The translations under genes and the position numbers were made by a program. The notes beneath the pieces were generated by a model that saw nothing but the letters and a program-made list of their open reading frames with translations, was not told the DNA's origin and made no database searches. DNA of 21,560 nt from the IMG/VR virus record IMGVR_UViG_3300042391_000227, positions 1 to 21,560 of that record, one strand, 5' to 3'. Positions 14,495-20,909 of the stretch are shown here, piece after piece (the first letter of the stretch is position 1; each line of letters starts with the position of its first letter). The stretch comes from a virus.

Positions 14495-16075
14495 ATGTTT
14501 GGTGTTAGCTTAGGTATTCGTGTAGGTAATACCAGTATTTTAGGTGGTGGCTTTGACTCAGACGCACAAGCCTATTTTGATAGGGTAACGACTGCGGGTG
14601 GTACGCTTACAACTACAGAAAAAAATGCTGTAAATCAACTTGTTTTAGATTTAAAAGCAAATTCACTTTGGACACCGATGAAAGCCATTTACCCAATGGT
14701 TGGAGCAAGTGCTGCAGCTTGTGCGCAGAATTTAAAGAGCAGTAGTTTTACGGGTACTTTTACAAGTGGTTGGACGTTTGCAAGTACGGGTGCAACACCT
14801 AATGGCACAAGTGCGTATATGAATATAGGTTTAAACCCATCTATGGTATTGACGAACAATAATTATCATTTATCTCATTATTCATTAACTCAAAAAACAA
14901 CAGGTACAGAAGTTGATTTCGCTGCAATTTCCCCTTCTCCGGTAATGATAAGTTTAGCACAATACTATCAAGGTGTGGGTAAAGGTTTTGTAGCTGGTGA
15001 TTATATCGTTTCCGCTATTGCTGTTTTGGGAGCAACCAATACAAGAGGATTTCAAGTAAACACAAGAAGTTCTCAAACATCTGCAAAAATGTTTTTGAAT
15101 AATAGTCAAGTTGGTTCAACTTTAACTTTAAGCAATACTAATCCATTACCAAACGCAAATATGTCACTTGGTTCTAATAACAATGGTGGCTCTTATTATG
15201 AGTATTCATCAAAACAATGTGCCTTTGCATCTATCGGTGACGGCTTAACCGATACCCAAGCATCTAATTTTTACACCGCAGTCCAAGCATTCAACCAAAC
15301 TTTAGACCGTCAAGTAGGTGCACAAATAGTTAGCGACGCAGACGCACAGGCGTATATTAATCGTGTTTACACCGCTGGTGGAACATTGACAAACACAGAA
15401 GCAAATGCAGTCAATCAATTAGTTATTGATTTGAAAGCAAATTCATTGTGGACACCAATGAAAGCCATTTACCCAATGGTAGGAGCGAGTGCAGCGGCGT
15501 GTGCTCAGAACTTAAAAAGTAGTAGTTTTACGGGTACGTTTAGTTCTGGTTGGACTTTTGCAAGTACGGGGGTTACTCCAAACGGAAGTAGTGCGTATAT
15601 GTCAACGGGGTTTAACCCAAGGACATCATTAACAAATAGTAGTGGTCATTTTTCCTATTATAGTAGAACAAATTCGGCTGGTGGTAATAAATATGAAATG
15701 GCTAATTATGATGGTACATTTGGTAACGGGTTAATTATAAGATATTCATCAGATACTTTTTATGCTGTATATGGTCAATACAATGCAAATACTACAAATA
15801 CTGATTCTCGTGGTTTTTTTGTTACAAATAGAAATTCATTGACAAATACTACTGGTTTCAAAAATGGTACTAAATTAATTGATACTATAACTACGGGTAC
15901 AACTGCAAATAAAGATATTATATTGGGTGCTGAAAATTTTAATACTATTTCTGGTTTTACAGATAGACAATGCGCATTCTCCTCAATCGGTGACGGATTA
16001 ACTGACGCCCAAGTATCAGCATTATATACAAATGTTCAAACTTTTCAAACAACCCTCAATCGCCAAGTAGTTTAG
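14495..16075 (+). CDS. surface/fibre protein with two tandem lectin-like modules
   Basis: The 526-residue protein consists of two copies of one module of about 250 residues (roughly 21-273 and 281-526). Each has a short helical start (SDAQAYFDRVTTAGGTLT or DADAQAYINRVYTAGGTLT), a conserved LKANSLWTPMKAIYPMVGAS and an ACAQNLKSSSFTGTF segment. A beta-rich middle follows, and the module closes with QCAFASIGDGLTD or QCAFSSIGDGLTD plus a final helix. The middle looks like a concanavalin/LamG-type sandwich and differs strongly between copies, while the module starts are nearly identical. It is therefore a good candidate for binding sugar on the host surface with two different specificities. A short N-terminal leader (MFGVSLGIRVGNTSILGGG) could attach it to the virion. 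Confidence 0.7.
   Translation: MFGVSLGIRVGNTSILGGGFDSDAQAYFDRVTTAGGTLTTTEKNAVNQLVLDLKANSLWTPMKAIYPMVGASAAACAQNLKSSSFTGTFTSGWTFASTGATPNGTSAYMNIGLNPSMVLTNNNYHLSHYSLTQKTTGTEVDFAAISPSPVMISLAQYYQGVGKGFVAGDYIVSAIAVLGATNTRGFQVNTRSSQTSAKMFLNNSQVGSTLTLSNTNPLPNANMSLGSNNNGGSYYEYSSKQCAFASIGDGLTDTQASNFYTAVQAFNQTLDRQVGAQIVSDADAQAYINRVYTAGGTLTNTEANAVNQLVIDLKANSLWTPMKAIYPMVGASAAACAQNLKSSSFTGTFSSGWTFASTGVTPNGSSAYMSTGFNPRTSLTNSSGHFSYYSRTNSAGGNKYEMANYDGTFGNGLIIRYSSDTFYAVYGQYNANTTNTDSRGFFVTNRNSLTNTTGFKNGTKLIDTITTGTTANKDIILGAENFNTISGFTDRQCAFSSIGDGLTDAQVSALYTNVQTFQTTLNRQVV
14555..14835 (+). repeat. direct repeat, first copy of the lectin-like module start
   Basis: This stretch aligns with 15335-15615 at a constant offset of 780 bases (260 codons). 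Identical runs include ATGAAAGCCATTTACCCAAT. Most mismatches are third-position and synonymous, so the two copies are an older in-frame duplication kept under protein-level selection. Confidence 0.9.
15335..15615 (+). repeat. direct repeat, second copy of the lectin-like module start
   Basis: Second copy of the 14555-14835 segment at a 780-base offset. The protein is identical over a 37-residue stretch, from LKANS to FTGTF, although several codons differ. Downstream of about 15,640 the copies lose similarity until the closing QCAF.SIGDGLTD segment. Confidence 0.9.
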
Positions 16076-16103
16076 GAAATATGCTTACACTGTTGTATAT
16101 TTG
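16071..16103 (+). promoter_or_regulatory. possible host-type Bacteroidota promoter for the HNH gene
   Basis: TATATTTG at 16096-16103 fits the Bacteroidota -7 consensus TAnnTTTG. A weak TTTA at 16071-16074, 21 nt upstream, could serve as the -33 element. It ends four bases before the ATG at 16108. Differing from the phage two-box motif, it would give the inserted endonuclease gene its own host-driven expression. The -33 match is poor. Confidence 0.35.
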
Positions 16104-16107
16104 TGTT

Positions 16108-16842
16108 ATGGGTAATAAATGGTCAACATTAAAACCATTGGATGCTAACTACATTGTTAGCAACTATGGCAAAAAAACCGTACAACAAATTGCAACTGAT
16201 TTGAACGCAACTACTGATAGAGTTCGTAGGGTGTTAAAAATGCAAGGAGTACCAATGATGGGTAAATCTGCAATGTATGCTAATATTAAACAATTGAAGT
16301 TTGATTATGAGGATGCATTATGTGAGGATTACAGAAATGGGGCTACTCAATTGTCATTGGTAAGAAAATATAAAATTTCTGGCGAAAAAGTAATACTATT
16401 ATTAGAGAGAAATGGTATTGATAGAACAAAAGGAAGTGGTTCAAGTTCTGTAAAAGCGTGGGCAAGTGGTAGACGCAAACCAAGAAACTGCAATAAGGGT
16501 GGAACAAAAGACATTCATAATGCTTTGTTTGGTAGATGGAAATCAAATGCTAAATCAAGAAATTATCCTTTTAATGTAACTATTGAATACTTACAAGGGG
16601 TTTTAGAATCTCAAAACTACAAATGTGCATTAACTGGCAGCCCATTATTATGCCCAAAAACATACAACGAAAAGCGTGAAATGACATCTAATCCTTATTT
16701 AGTATCTTTGGATAGAATACAAAACGATTTAGGATATGAAGAAGGTAATGTTCAATTCGTTTGTGTATGGTCAAATAAGGCAAGAGGTAGTTATGACAAT
16801 GAAATATTTAAACAAATAATAAATAATCTTAAAACACTATGA
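16108..16842 (+). CDS. HNH homing-type endonuclease with two helix-turn-helix segments
   Basis: The 244-residue protein (from ATG 16108) has two N-terminal DNA-reading segments: residues about 12-48 (YGKKTVQQIATDLNATTDRV) and about 67-105 (NGATQLSLVRKYKISGEKV). A basic linker (ASGRRKPRNCNKGG) follows. The C-terminal nuclease has ALFGRWKSNAKSRNYPF, YKCALTGSPL, then SLDRIQNDLGYEEGNVQFVC and WSNKARG. The LDRI..D.GY..GN.Q.V pattern is the variant HNH of phage homing endonucleases, with D-R where classic members have D-H. A freestanding homing endonuclease inserted among structural genes is common in phages. An upstream in-frame ATG at 16081 would add a hydrophobic nonapeptide (MLTLLYICV); I prefer 16108. 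The stop overlaps the next ATG by four bases. Confidence 0.75.
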   Translation: MGNKWSTLKPLDANYIVSNYGKKTVQQIATDLNATTDRVRRVLKMQGVPMMGKSAMYANIKQLKFDYEDALCEDYRNGATQLSLVRKYKISGEKVILLLERNGIDRTKGSGSSSVKAWASGRRKPRNCNKGGTKDIHNALFGRWKSNAKSRNYPFNVTIEYLQGVLESQNYKCALTGSPLLCPKTYNEKREMTSNPYLVSLDRIQNDLGYEEGNVQFVCVWSNKARGSYDNEIFKQIINNLKTL

Positions 16843-17069
16843 TAGGATACATTTTAACAACAGAACAATACGAACAAGTACAAGGGCAATTTTACGCACC
16901 TTATGAGTTTTTCAACTGCGTTCAAGATATTAACGATGTATGGTTTTTGTTTTTGTCTGACCAAGATAAAGAAGCCATTTTAAATGATAATAATTGGAAT
17001 TGGATTCTTGCATTACCTGAAGGCGAGTACGTTCCACCACCAGCACCACCATTCCCACCAATAGCATAA
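16839..17069 (+). CDS. small phage protein with proline-rich tail, unknown
   Basis: The 76-residue protein starts MIGYILTTEQYEQVQGQFY, followed by FNCVQDINDVWFLFLSDQD, and ends in a proline-rich tail (GEYVPPPAPPFPPIA). The arrangement of an N-terminal T.EQ helix, F.CV.DI....FLFLS.QD and a proline tail is one I have met beside fibre genes of Bacteroidota phages, without an assigned role. It may cap a fibre or act as a small chaperone for it. No membrane segment is convincing. It overlaps the HNH gene stop. Confidence 0.5.
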   Translation: MIGYILTTEQYEQVQGQFYAPYEFFNCVQDINDVWFLFLSDQDKEAILNDNNWNWILALPEGEYVPPPAPPFPPIA

Positions 17070-17070
17070 A

Positions 17071-17355
17071 ATGAGCCTACCAATTTCATTTGAAGAATTT
17101 AAAAAGAACCCCATAGCAGCGGTGGCTTTTTGTATGCTTTTAATTGTAGGCTATTTGTACTATGATTCCGAGAATACAAAGAAAGCCATTATTTCAAAGT
17201 GTGAAAATGAAAATATAAAAATGGGCGATAGGTTGCACAAAATGGAACGTCAACAAAAGCAAAGCGATAGTTTATTGGCAGTATATTCATATGAGATTAA
17301 ATTTTACTTGAATGCTATCGAAGGGTATTCTGAAACAATAGAACAAAAAAAATGA
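17071..17355 (+). CDS. small membrane protein with coiled coil
   Basis: The 94-residue protein has one membrane segment (residues about 16-31, AAVAFCMLLIVGYLYY) after a short N-terminus, and then a charged helix with coiled-coil character (CENENIKMGDRLHKMERQQ, KQSDSLLAVYSYEI). This N-in, helix-outside topology is like that of inner-membrane spanins or holin partners. It is next to two holin-like genes with ATGA overlaps, so a role in lysis is the leading idea. No direct motif proves it. Confidence 0.5.
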   Translation: MSLPISFEEFKKNPIAAVAFCMLLIVGYLYYDSENTKKAIISKCENENIKMGDRLHKMERQQKQSDSLLAVYSYEIKFYLNAIEGYSETIEQKK

Positions 17356-17528
17356 GAAACTTGAACGACACGGCAGCAGATAGTAGCAGCATCATTTCAG
17401 TAGTGAGTGCCTTTGCATCCATTAGCACAACGGCACAACCTATTATCTCGGCATTGGCTGGTTTAGTGGCTATCATTTCGGGGTTATTTGCCATCCGTTA
17501 TTACATAAAAAAAACAAACAATTTATGA
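17352..17528 (+). CDS. holin-like small membrane protein (58 aa)
   Basis: A 58-residue frame with ATG at 17352 and TGA at 17526-17528 fills the space between two other membrane genes. It overlaps both by four bases (ATGA at each end), which makes translation likely. After a polar start (MRNLNDTAADSSS) it carries one long or two short hydrophobic segments (IISVVSAFASIS and ISALAGLVAIISGLFAI) and a basic end (RYYIKKTNN). Size, topology and charged C-terminus suit a holin, although small membrane proteins of other kinds cannot be excluded. Confidence 0.6.
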   Translation: MRNLNDTAADSSSIISVVSAFASISTTAQPIISALAGLVAIISGLFAIRYYIKKTNNL

Positions 17529-17725
17529 AAATATTTGAAATATTCAAAGGTGATAAAGGCGAATTTAGCTCAAAGCGATTAATCGGCATTGTCGGTGGTT
17601 TAGCTTTAATTGGGGCGATGGTTTACCACAACACCGATAAGTTAATTGAAAGCGTTGAATGGGTGGTCATTCTAACATTAGGATTTACATCAGTAGATAA
17701 ATTCGGAAACAATGGAAAACAATAA
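17525..17725 (+). CDS. holin-like protein with two membrane segments
   Basis: The 66-residue protein has a polar N-terminus (FKGDKGEFSSKR), a first membrane segment (LIGIVGGLALIGAMVY), a short loop (HNTDKLIES), a second hydrophobic segment (VEWVVILTLGF) and a polar end. Two-segment proteins with the GEFSSKR start are frequent in Bacteroidota phages and are usually labelled putative holins. The gene overlaps its upstream neighbour by four bases and the portal gene by 14 bases. I see no endolysin in this window that would complete a lysis set. Confidence 0.55.
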   Translation: MKIFEIFKGDKGEFSSKRLIGIVGGLALIGAMVYHNTDKLIESVEWVVILTLGFTSVDKFGNNGKQ

Positions 17726-19451
17726 GTTCGCACTCGATAGACTTTCTTTTGCTGGCATTTCTTTGCCTACATTTAAAGAAAATAAAACAAAAGGGTACAC
17801 AACTTTTGGTGAGGATAACTTATACCCTCAAAAATTGATTGATTTATACAACAAATCACCTAAACATAATGCTATTGTCAACCAAAAATCGTCTTATATT
17901 GCTGGTGAATCATTTGAAATTTATGCAGATGACACGCTAAACAAGGCAAAAGCATTCGACAAGTTAAGAAATATTAATGCATTTGAAGATTATGAGTCGT
18001 TTAATACCAAGATTTCACAAGATTTTGAACTATTTGATGGCTATTATATTGAAGTTATTTGGAATAAAGCCAAAACAGAGATTGCCGAGTTGTATCATTT
18101 ACCCTTTCAGAATGTTAGATTAGGCAAAGATTGTGCCTATTACTCAGAAGATTGGTCAAATAGCCGTGAAGCCGTAATAGAATACCCATTATTTAACCCA
18201 ACAACAAGGGAAAATAAACAAGTATATGCATTTAAAATGTATCGTGCCGGTCAAGGGAAATACCCTTTGCCATCTTATATAGGTGCTTTAAAGTATATAG
18301 AGATTGACGTTGAGATAGGTAACTACTATTTGAGTAATATCAAAAACGGATTTTTTGCACAGACAGTAATTCAAATGTTTAAGGGTCAACCAACGCCTGA
18401 AGAAATGAGAATTGCTAAACGTCGTTTTAAAAAGAACTATCAAGGTGCAGAAGCTGAAGAAAGTGGTGGGTTAATCATTATGTATAATGAGCAGAACGAA
18501 AAACCCGCAGAAATTACCAACTTACAACCGTCTGACTTTGACAAACAATTTCAACAACTAAACGACCAAGTACAAGAAGAAATCTTTGTCGGTCATAGAG
18601 TAAGTACACCCGTTATTTTTGGAATTGCAACGCCCGGTACATTAGGTCAGCGTAATGAAATTATCGAAGGGTACGAGTTATTTCAAACTTCTTATATTGA
18701 ACCACGCCAAAAAATTAAGGATTCGTCTTTTAATGTGGTGTTTCAATATATGGCTGATGCTAAATTGAAAACTACTAACAAGCCACCAATTGGTCAGGAT
18801 TATATTTTACTATTTGAAAAAGGTATTCTTGACAAAAATGAAGTTCGCAAAGAATTAGGTTTTGCCATTGTAGAAGAAGTTGCAATGTCTAAAAAGCAAA
18901 GCAACGACGATGTTTTAAAAATGTTTAGCGAATGTGGTGTATCAAAAAACGATTATGAAGTTTGTAAGTTTGAATTTGCAAGTGCAAGTCAAACTGCTAT
19001 TTTGCAGATATTAAATGCAAACGAAGGCATCACAGTAGGCGAAATCGCAAAGTACGTTAACATCGACGCCCAAAAGGTAATGGATGCAATCACTCAAATG
19101 ATTGACGATGGCTTAATTAATTCAGACAATGGCAAACTTTCAACTTCACAAAAAGGCACACGTGAACTTAGTAAAAGTGTAGACACTCAAATAGAGTTAA
19201 GATATGAGTACGGATTAGATGCTGCCTTTACTGGTGAACCTGAATTGATAGATACAAGCCGTGATTTTTGCCGTCAATTGATAGGGTTAAATAGATACTA
19301 CACACGCACAGAAATTGACACGATTTCAAGCCGTGTTGATAGAGATGTGTGGAAAGAAAGAGGTGGGTGGTACACTATACCTGACACCGACGTACATATT
19401 AACCATTGCCGTCACGCTTGGAATAGTAAATTAGTAAGGAAAAAATTATGA
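17712..19451 (+). CDS. portal protein with winged-helix segment and Mu F-like C-terminus
   Basis: The 579-residue protein has a portal-type body: FGEDNLYPQKLIDLYNKSP near residues 35-53, HNAIVNQKSSYIAGE, a long central part with FELFDGYYIEVIWNK and LPFQNVRLG, and a stem-like region with QEEIFVGHRVSTPVIFGI. After residue 422 comes a winged-helix-like stretch to about 488 (QTAILQILNANEGITVGEI, IDAQKVMDAITQMIDDGLI). The last 80 residues hold DTSRDFCRQL, YYTRTEIDTIS, GGWYT and NHCRHAWN, the conserved C/H pattern of Mu gpF-like minor head proteins. The portal forms the ring through which DNA enters. Fusion with a Mu F-like end is plausible in this phage type; the winged-helix piece is odd. Its start lies inside the holin-like gene. 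Confidence 0.8.
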   Translation: MENNKFALDRLSFAGISLPTFKENKTKGYTTFGEDNLYPQKLIDLYNKSPKHNAIVNQKSSYIAGESFEIYADDTLNKAKAFDKLRNINAFEDYESFNTKISQDFELFDGYYIEVIWNKAKTEIAELYHLPFQNVRLGKDCAYYSEDWSNSREAVIEYPLFNPTTRENKQVYAFKMYRAGQGKYPLPSYIGALKYIEIDVEIGNYYLSNIKNGFFAQTVIQMFKGQPTPEEMRIAKRRFKKNYQGAEAEESGGLIIMYNEQNEKPAEITNLQPSDFDKQFQQLNDQVQEEIFVGHRVSTPVIFGIATPGTLGQRNEIIEGYELFQTSYIEPRQKIKDSSFNVVFQYMADAKLKTTNKPPIGQDYILLFEKGILDKNEVRKELGFAIVEEVAMSKKQSNDDVLKMFSECGVSKNDYEVCKFEFASASQTAILQILNANEGITVGEIAKYVNIDAQKVMDAITQMIDDGLINSDNGKLSTSQKGTRELSKSVDTQIELRYEYGLDAAFTGEPELIDTSRDFCRQLIGLNRYYTRTEIDTISSRVDRDVWKERGGWYTIPDTDVHINHCRHAWNSKLVRKKL

Positions 19452-19999
19452 CAAATTTTGTTTATTTAATATCGACTACTTATCTAAAAGATAATAGCCC
19501 CATCAATGAAAACGTTGATGATAAATTGCTCAAATCTGCTATCAAAGAATCACAAGAAATTTATATTCGTGATATAATTGGTAGTGGGTTGTATAACGAG
19601 TTGCAAACTCAAGCGTTTGCTGGTACATTGTCGGCTAATAATACGAACCTTTTAGACACTTATATTGCACCTTGTTTAAAGTACTACACATTAACCGAAT
19701 CAATGCTTCCTATGACGTTTAAAATGCTAAATAAAAGCGTTGCAAGTCGTAATAGCGAGAACGCTACACCAGTTACTATTGATGAAATGACAATGATTGA
19801 ACGTAGGTATAGAGACAAAGCCGAGTACTATGCAAATAGACTGCGTGATTATTTACTTGCGAATACCAATATATTTCCATTATTTTTGAATAGTGGTTCA
19901 ACAAGTGATACCATTTTTCCTCAGGACGTACAAGTTTTTGGAGGAATTTATTTACCAAACAATGACTGCGACGAAAGATATTATTTCATCCGACCTTAA
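19448..19999 (+). CDS. head-tail connector protein (DUF6712-like)
   Basis: The 183-residue protein is mainly helical. An N-terminal strand (TNFVYLISTTYLKDNSPI) is followed by VDDKLLKSAIKESQEIYIRD and GSGLYNELQTQAFAG. Next come LLDTYIAPCLKYYTLTESM and a YRDKAEYYANRLRDYLLAN helix near the end. The pattern of IGSGLY..L, a conserved YI.P.L.YY...E and an RY.DKAE.YA.RL helix matches the connector proteins usually found right after the portal gene in Bacteroidota phages. It would sit under the portal at the head-tail junction. The four-base overlap with the portal gene supports joint translation. Confidence 0.65.
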   Translation: MTNFVYLISTTYLKDNSPINENVDDKLLKSAIKESQEIYIRDIIGSGLYNELQTQAFAGTLSANNTNLLDTYIAPCLKYYTLTESMLPMTFKMLNKSVASRNSENATPVTIDEMTMIERRYRDKAEYYANRLRDYLLANTNIFPLFLNSGSTSDTIFPQDVQVFGGIYLPNNDCDERYYFIRP

Positions 20000-20111
20000 A
20001 GGCAAGGTTAGACAAAAAAACGAAGCCAAACTTTTAAAATTTATCAATGACTCTAAACCAAATAATTCAGCAAGTCCAAACGGCAGCAGAAAGTCACCAA
20101 CAAGTAAATAA
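19962..20111 (+). CDS. possible 49-residue basic protein, uncertain
   Basis: An ATG at 19962 opens a frame to TAA at 20109-20111 encoding a small basic protein (MTATKDIISSDLKGKVRQKN, then KLLKFINDSKPN and a SPNGSRKSPTSK end). It overlaps the connector gene by 38 nt and the next gene by 65 nt. It would bridge a 47-nt gap that otherwise has no coding frame. The overlap with a better-supported gene at its 3' end makes it doubtful. The frame continues upstream to 19893, but that start lies deep in the connector gene. Confidence 0.35.
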   Translation: MTATKDIISSDLKGKVRQKNEAKLLKFINDSKPNNSASPNGSRKSPTSK

Positions 20112-20481
20112 CTTTTTTTGTGGTGAAAATGCAATGGCAGAAGAAGAAGTAAAATTCTATCCTTTAGTTTGGTTAGTGCCTAACGGGTTTGACTTTGATA
20201 GCGAAGGCAAAACGGTGACCTATCAATTTTTGATGCTTGTTATTGACCGACATTTTGAAAGTCAATCCAACTTGATAGAAATTTTATCGGACACGGCTTT
20301 AATTTTACAAGACATTATAACATTACTAAAAAGAAATTCATATGAAGAAGCCATTGGATGGTCAACAAACGCAAAAGCAGAACCTTTCATCGACGGAAAA
20401 ACTGACGTCATTGCTGGTTATGGTCTTGAAATTAGTTGTGTTGTGCCTTATCTTGAAAGCTATTGCGACATTCCTTTGTGA
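20047..20481 (+). CDS. head-closure or tail-completion type protein
   Basis: The 144-residue protein begins with a helical MTLNQIIQQVQTAAESHQQV and NNFFCGENAMAEEEVKFYP. A strand core follows (LVWLVPNGFDFDSEGKTV, YQFLMLVIDRHFE), then a helix (LIEILSDTALILQDIITLL), PFIDGKTDVIAGYGLEI and the end YCDIPL. The NxFF.G.....YP..W..P start, the SDT..IL.DI..L helix, the PF.D..TD.I.G segment and YC.IP are typical of a small protein in Bacteroidota phage head-tail junction clusters, likely a stopper or tail-completion protein. The stop shares a base with a following ATG (TGATG). Confidence 0.6.
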   Translation: MTLNQIIQQVQTAAESHQQVNNFFCGENAMAEEEVKFYPLVWLVPNGFDFDSEGKTVTYQFLMLVIDRHFESQSNLIEILSDTALILQDIITLLKRNSYEEAIGWSTNAKAEPFIDGKTDVIAGYGLEISCVVPYLESYCDIPL

Positions 20482-20710
20482 TGTGGATGGTAGTTCTAAT
20501 ATTCCCAATAGGATTATTGATACTGCTTACAAGGTGGAGTACAAAGAGAAAATCAAAATCATTAATAAAGAAAAAATCAAAATAGAAAAAAGATATGACA
20601 CGTTATTTATGTATTTTCTTGATAGTCCTTACTCAACAAAACTACTCGATAGCACAATCAATTTGCATCGACAGCTCGACAGTCAAGAACGCCAATCTTT
20701 ATCTAATTAA
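20420..20710 (+). CDS. overlapped spanin-like membrane protein (start uncertain)
   Basis: From ATG 20420 this frame encodes 96 residues: a hydrophobic start (MVLKLVVLCLILKAIATFL) followed by a charged helical region with DTAYKVEYKEKIKIINKEK and KIEKRYDTLF, and LLDSTINLHRQ near the end. One membrane segment plus a charged helical outer part is the layout of an inner-membrane spanin. It overlaps the upstream gene by 62 nt and the next by 116 nt, an arrangement known for spanin pairs. The frame runs upstream to an ATG at 20342. The competing reading starts at ATG 20481 in the next frame and gives 34 residues ending at 20585 (MWMVVLIFPIGLLILL, then a lysine-rich tail). Either could supply the membrane segment. 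Confidence 0.4.
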   Translation: MVLKLVVLCLILKAIATFLCDVDGSSNIPNRIIDTAYKVEYKEKIKIINKEKIKIEKRYDTLFMYFLDSPYSTKLLDSTINLHRQLDSQERQSLSN

Positions 20711-20909
20711 AGGTGCAAAAGCTCGTGAATTAAACTTGTTATATCAAAAGCGAATAGCAACAGATAGCACTTTAATTGAATTACAAGATAGTTTAATAAG
20801 CGATTTGGAATTTGTGATTTGCGAGATTGACCAAGAACAAAAATCTTTAAAAAAATACTCAATTTATGCCACTATTTATTCTATAATAGTGACGTTATTT
20901 TTATTCTAA
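20595..20909 (+). CDS. secreted protein with C-terminal membrane anchor, spanin-like
   Basis: The 104-residue protein has an N-terminal signal peptide-like start (MTRYLCIFLIVLTQQ, then YSIAQS with a possible cleavage after AQS). A helical charged middle follows (NANLYLIKGAKARELNLLY, DSTLIELQDSLISDLEFVI), and a hydrophobic segment closes the protein (YSIYATIYSIIVTLFLF). A secreted start, coiled middle and C-terminal membrane segment recall unimolecular spanins, but no lipobox cysteine is present (the cysteine after the signal lies in SICID). Similar VKxANLYLIKGAKARE proteins occur in Bacteroidota phages without known function. The gene starts inside the preceding frame, and its stop overlaps the phosphoesterase start (TAATG). 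Confidence 0.5.
   Translation: MTRYLCIFLIVLTQQNYSIAQSICIDSSTVKNANLYLIKGAKARELNLLYQKRIATDSTLIELQDSLISDLEFVICEIDQEQKSLKKYSIYATIYSIIVTLFLF

Noticed and set aside
14555-15615. The 780-base direct repeat considered as a mobile element or assembly duplication
   Set aside because: The copies differ at many synonymous sites and in their centres, keep one reading frame and have no inverted ends or transposase, so they are an old in-gene duplication.
16081-16107. Upstream ATG start for the HNH gene
   Set aside because: It would add a hydrophobic nine-residue leader unlike the rest of the protein and would place the TATATTTG element inside the gene. The ATG at 16108 gives a cleaner start.
16280-16288. 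A CTAATATT sequence inside the HNH gene resembling the second box of the motif
   Set aside because: There is no AACAA box 18 nt upstream, it does not precede a start codon and it lies within a coding region.
19893-19961. Longer start for the small frame ending at 20111
   Set aside because: This extension is wholly inside the connector gene. If the small protein exists, the ATG at 19962 is the more economical start.
20496-20503. A CTAATATT sequence near the spanin-like frames
   Set aside because: The first box is missing at the required distance and no start codon follows at 13-15 nt.
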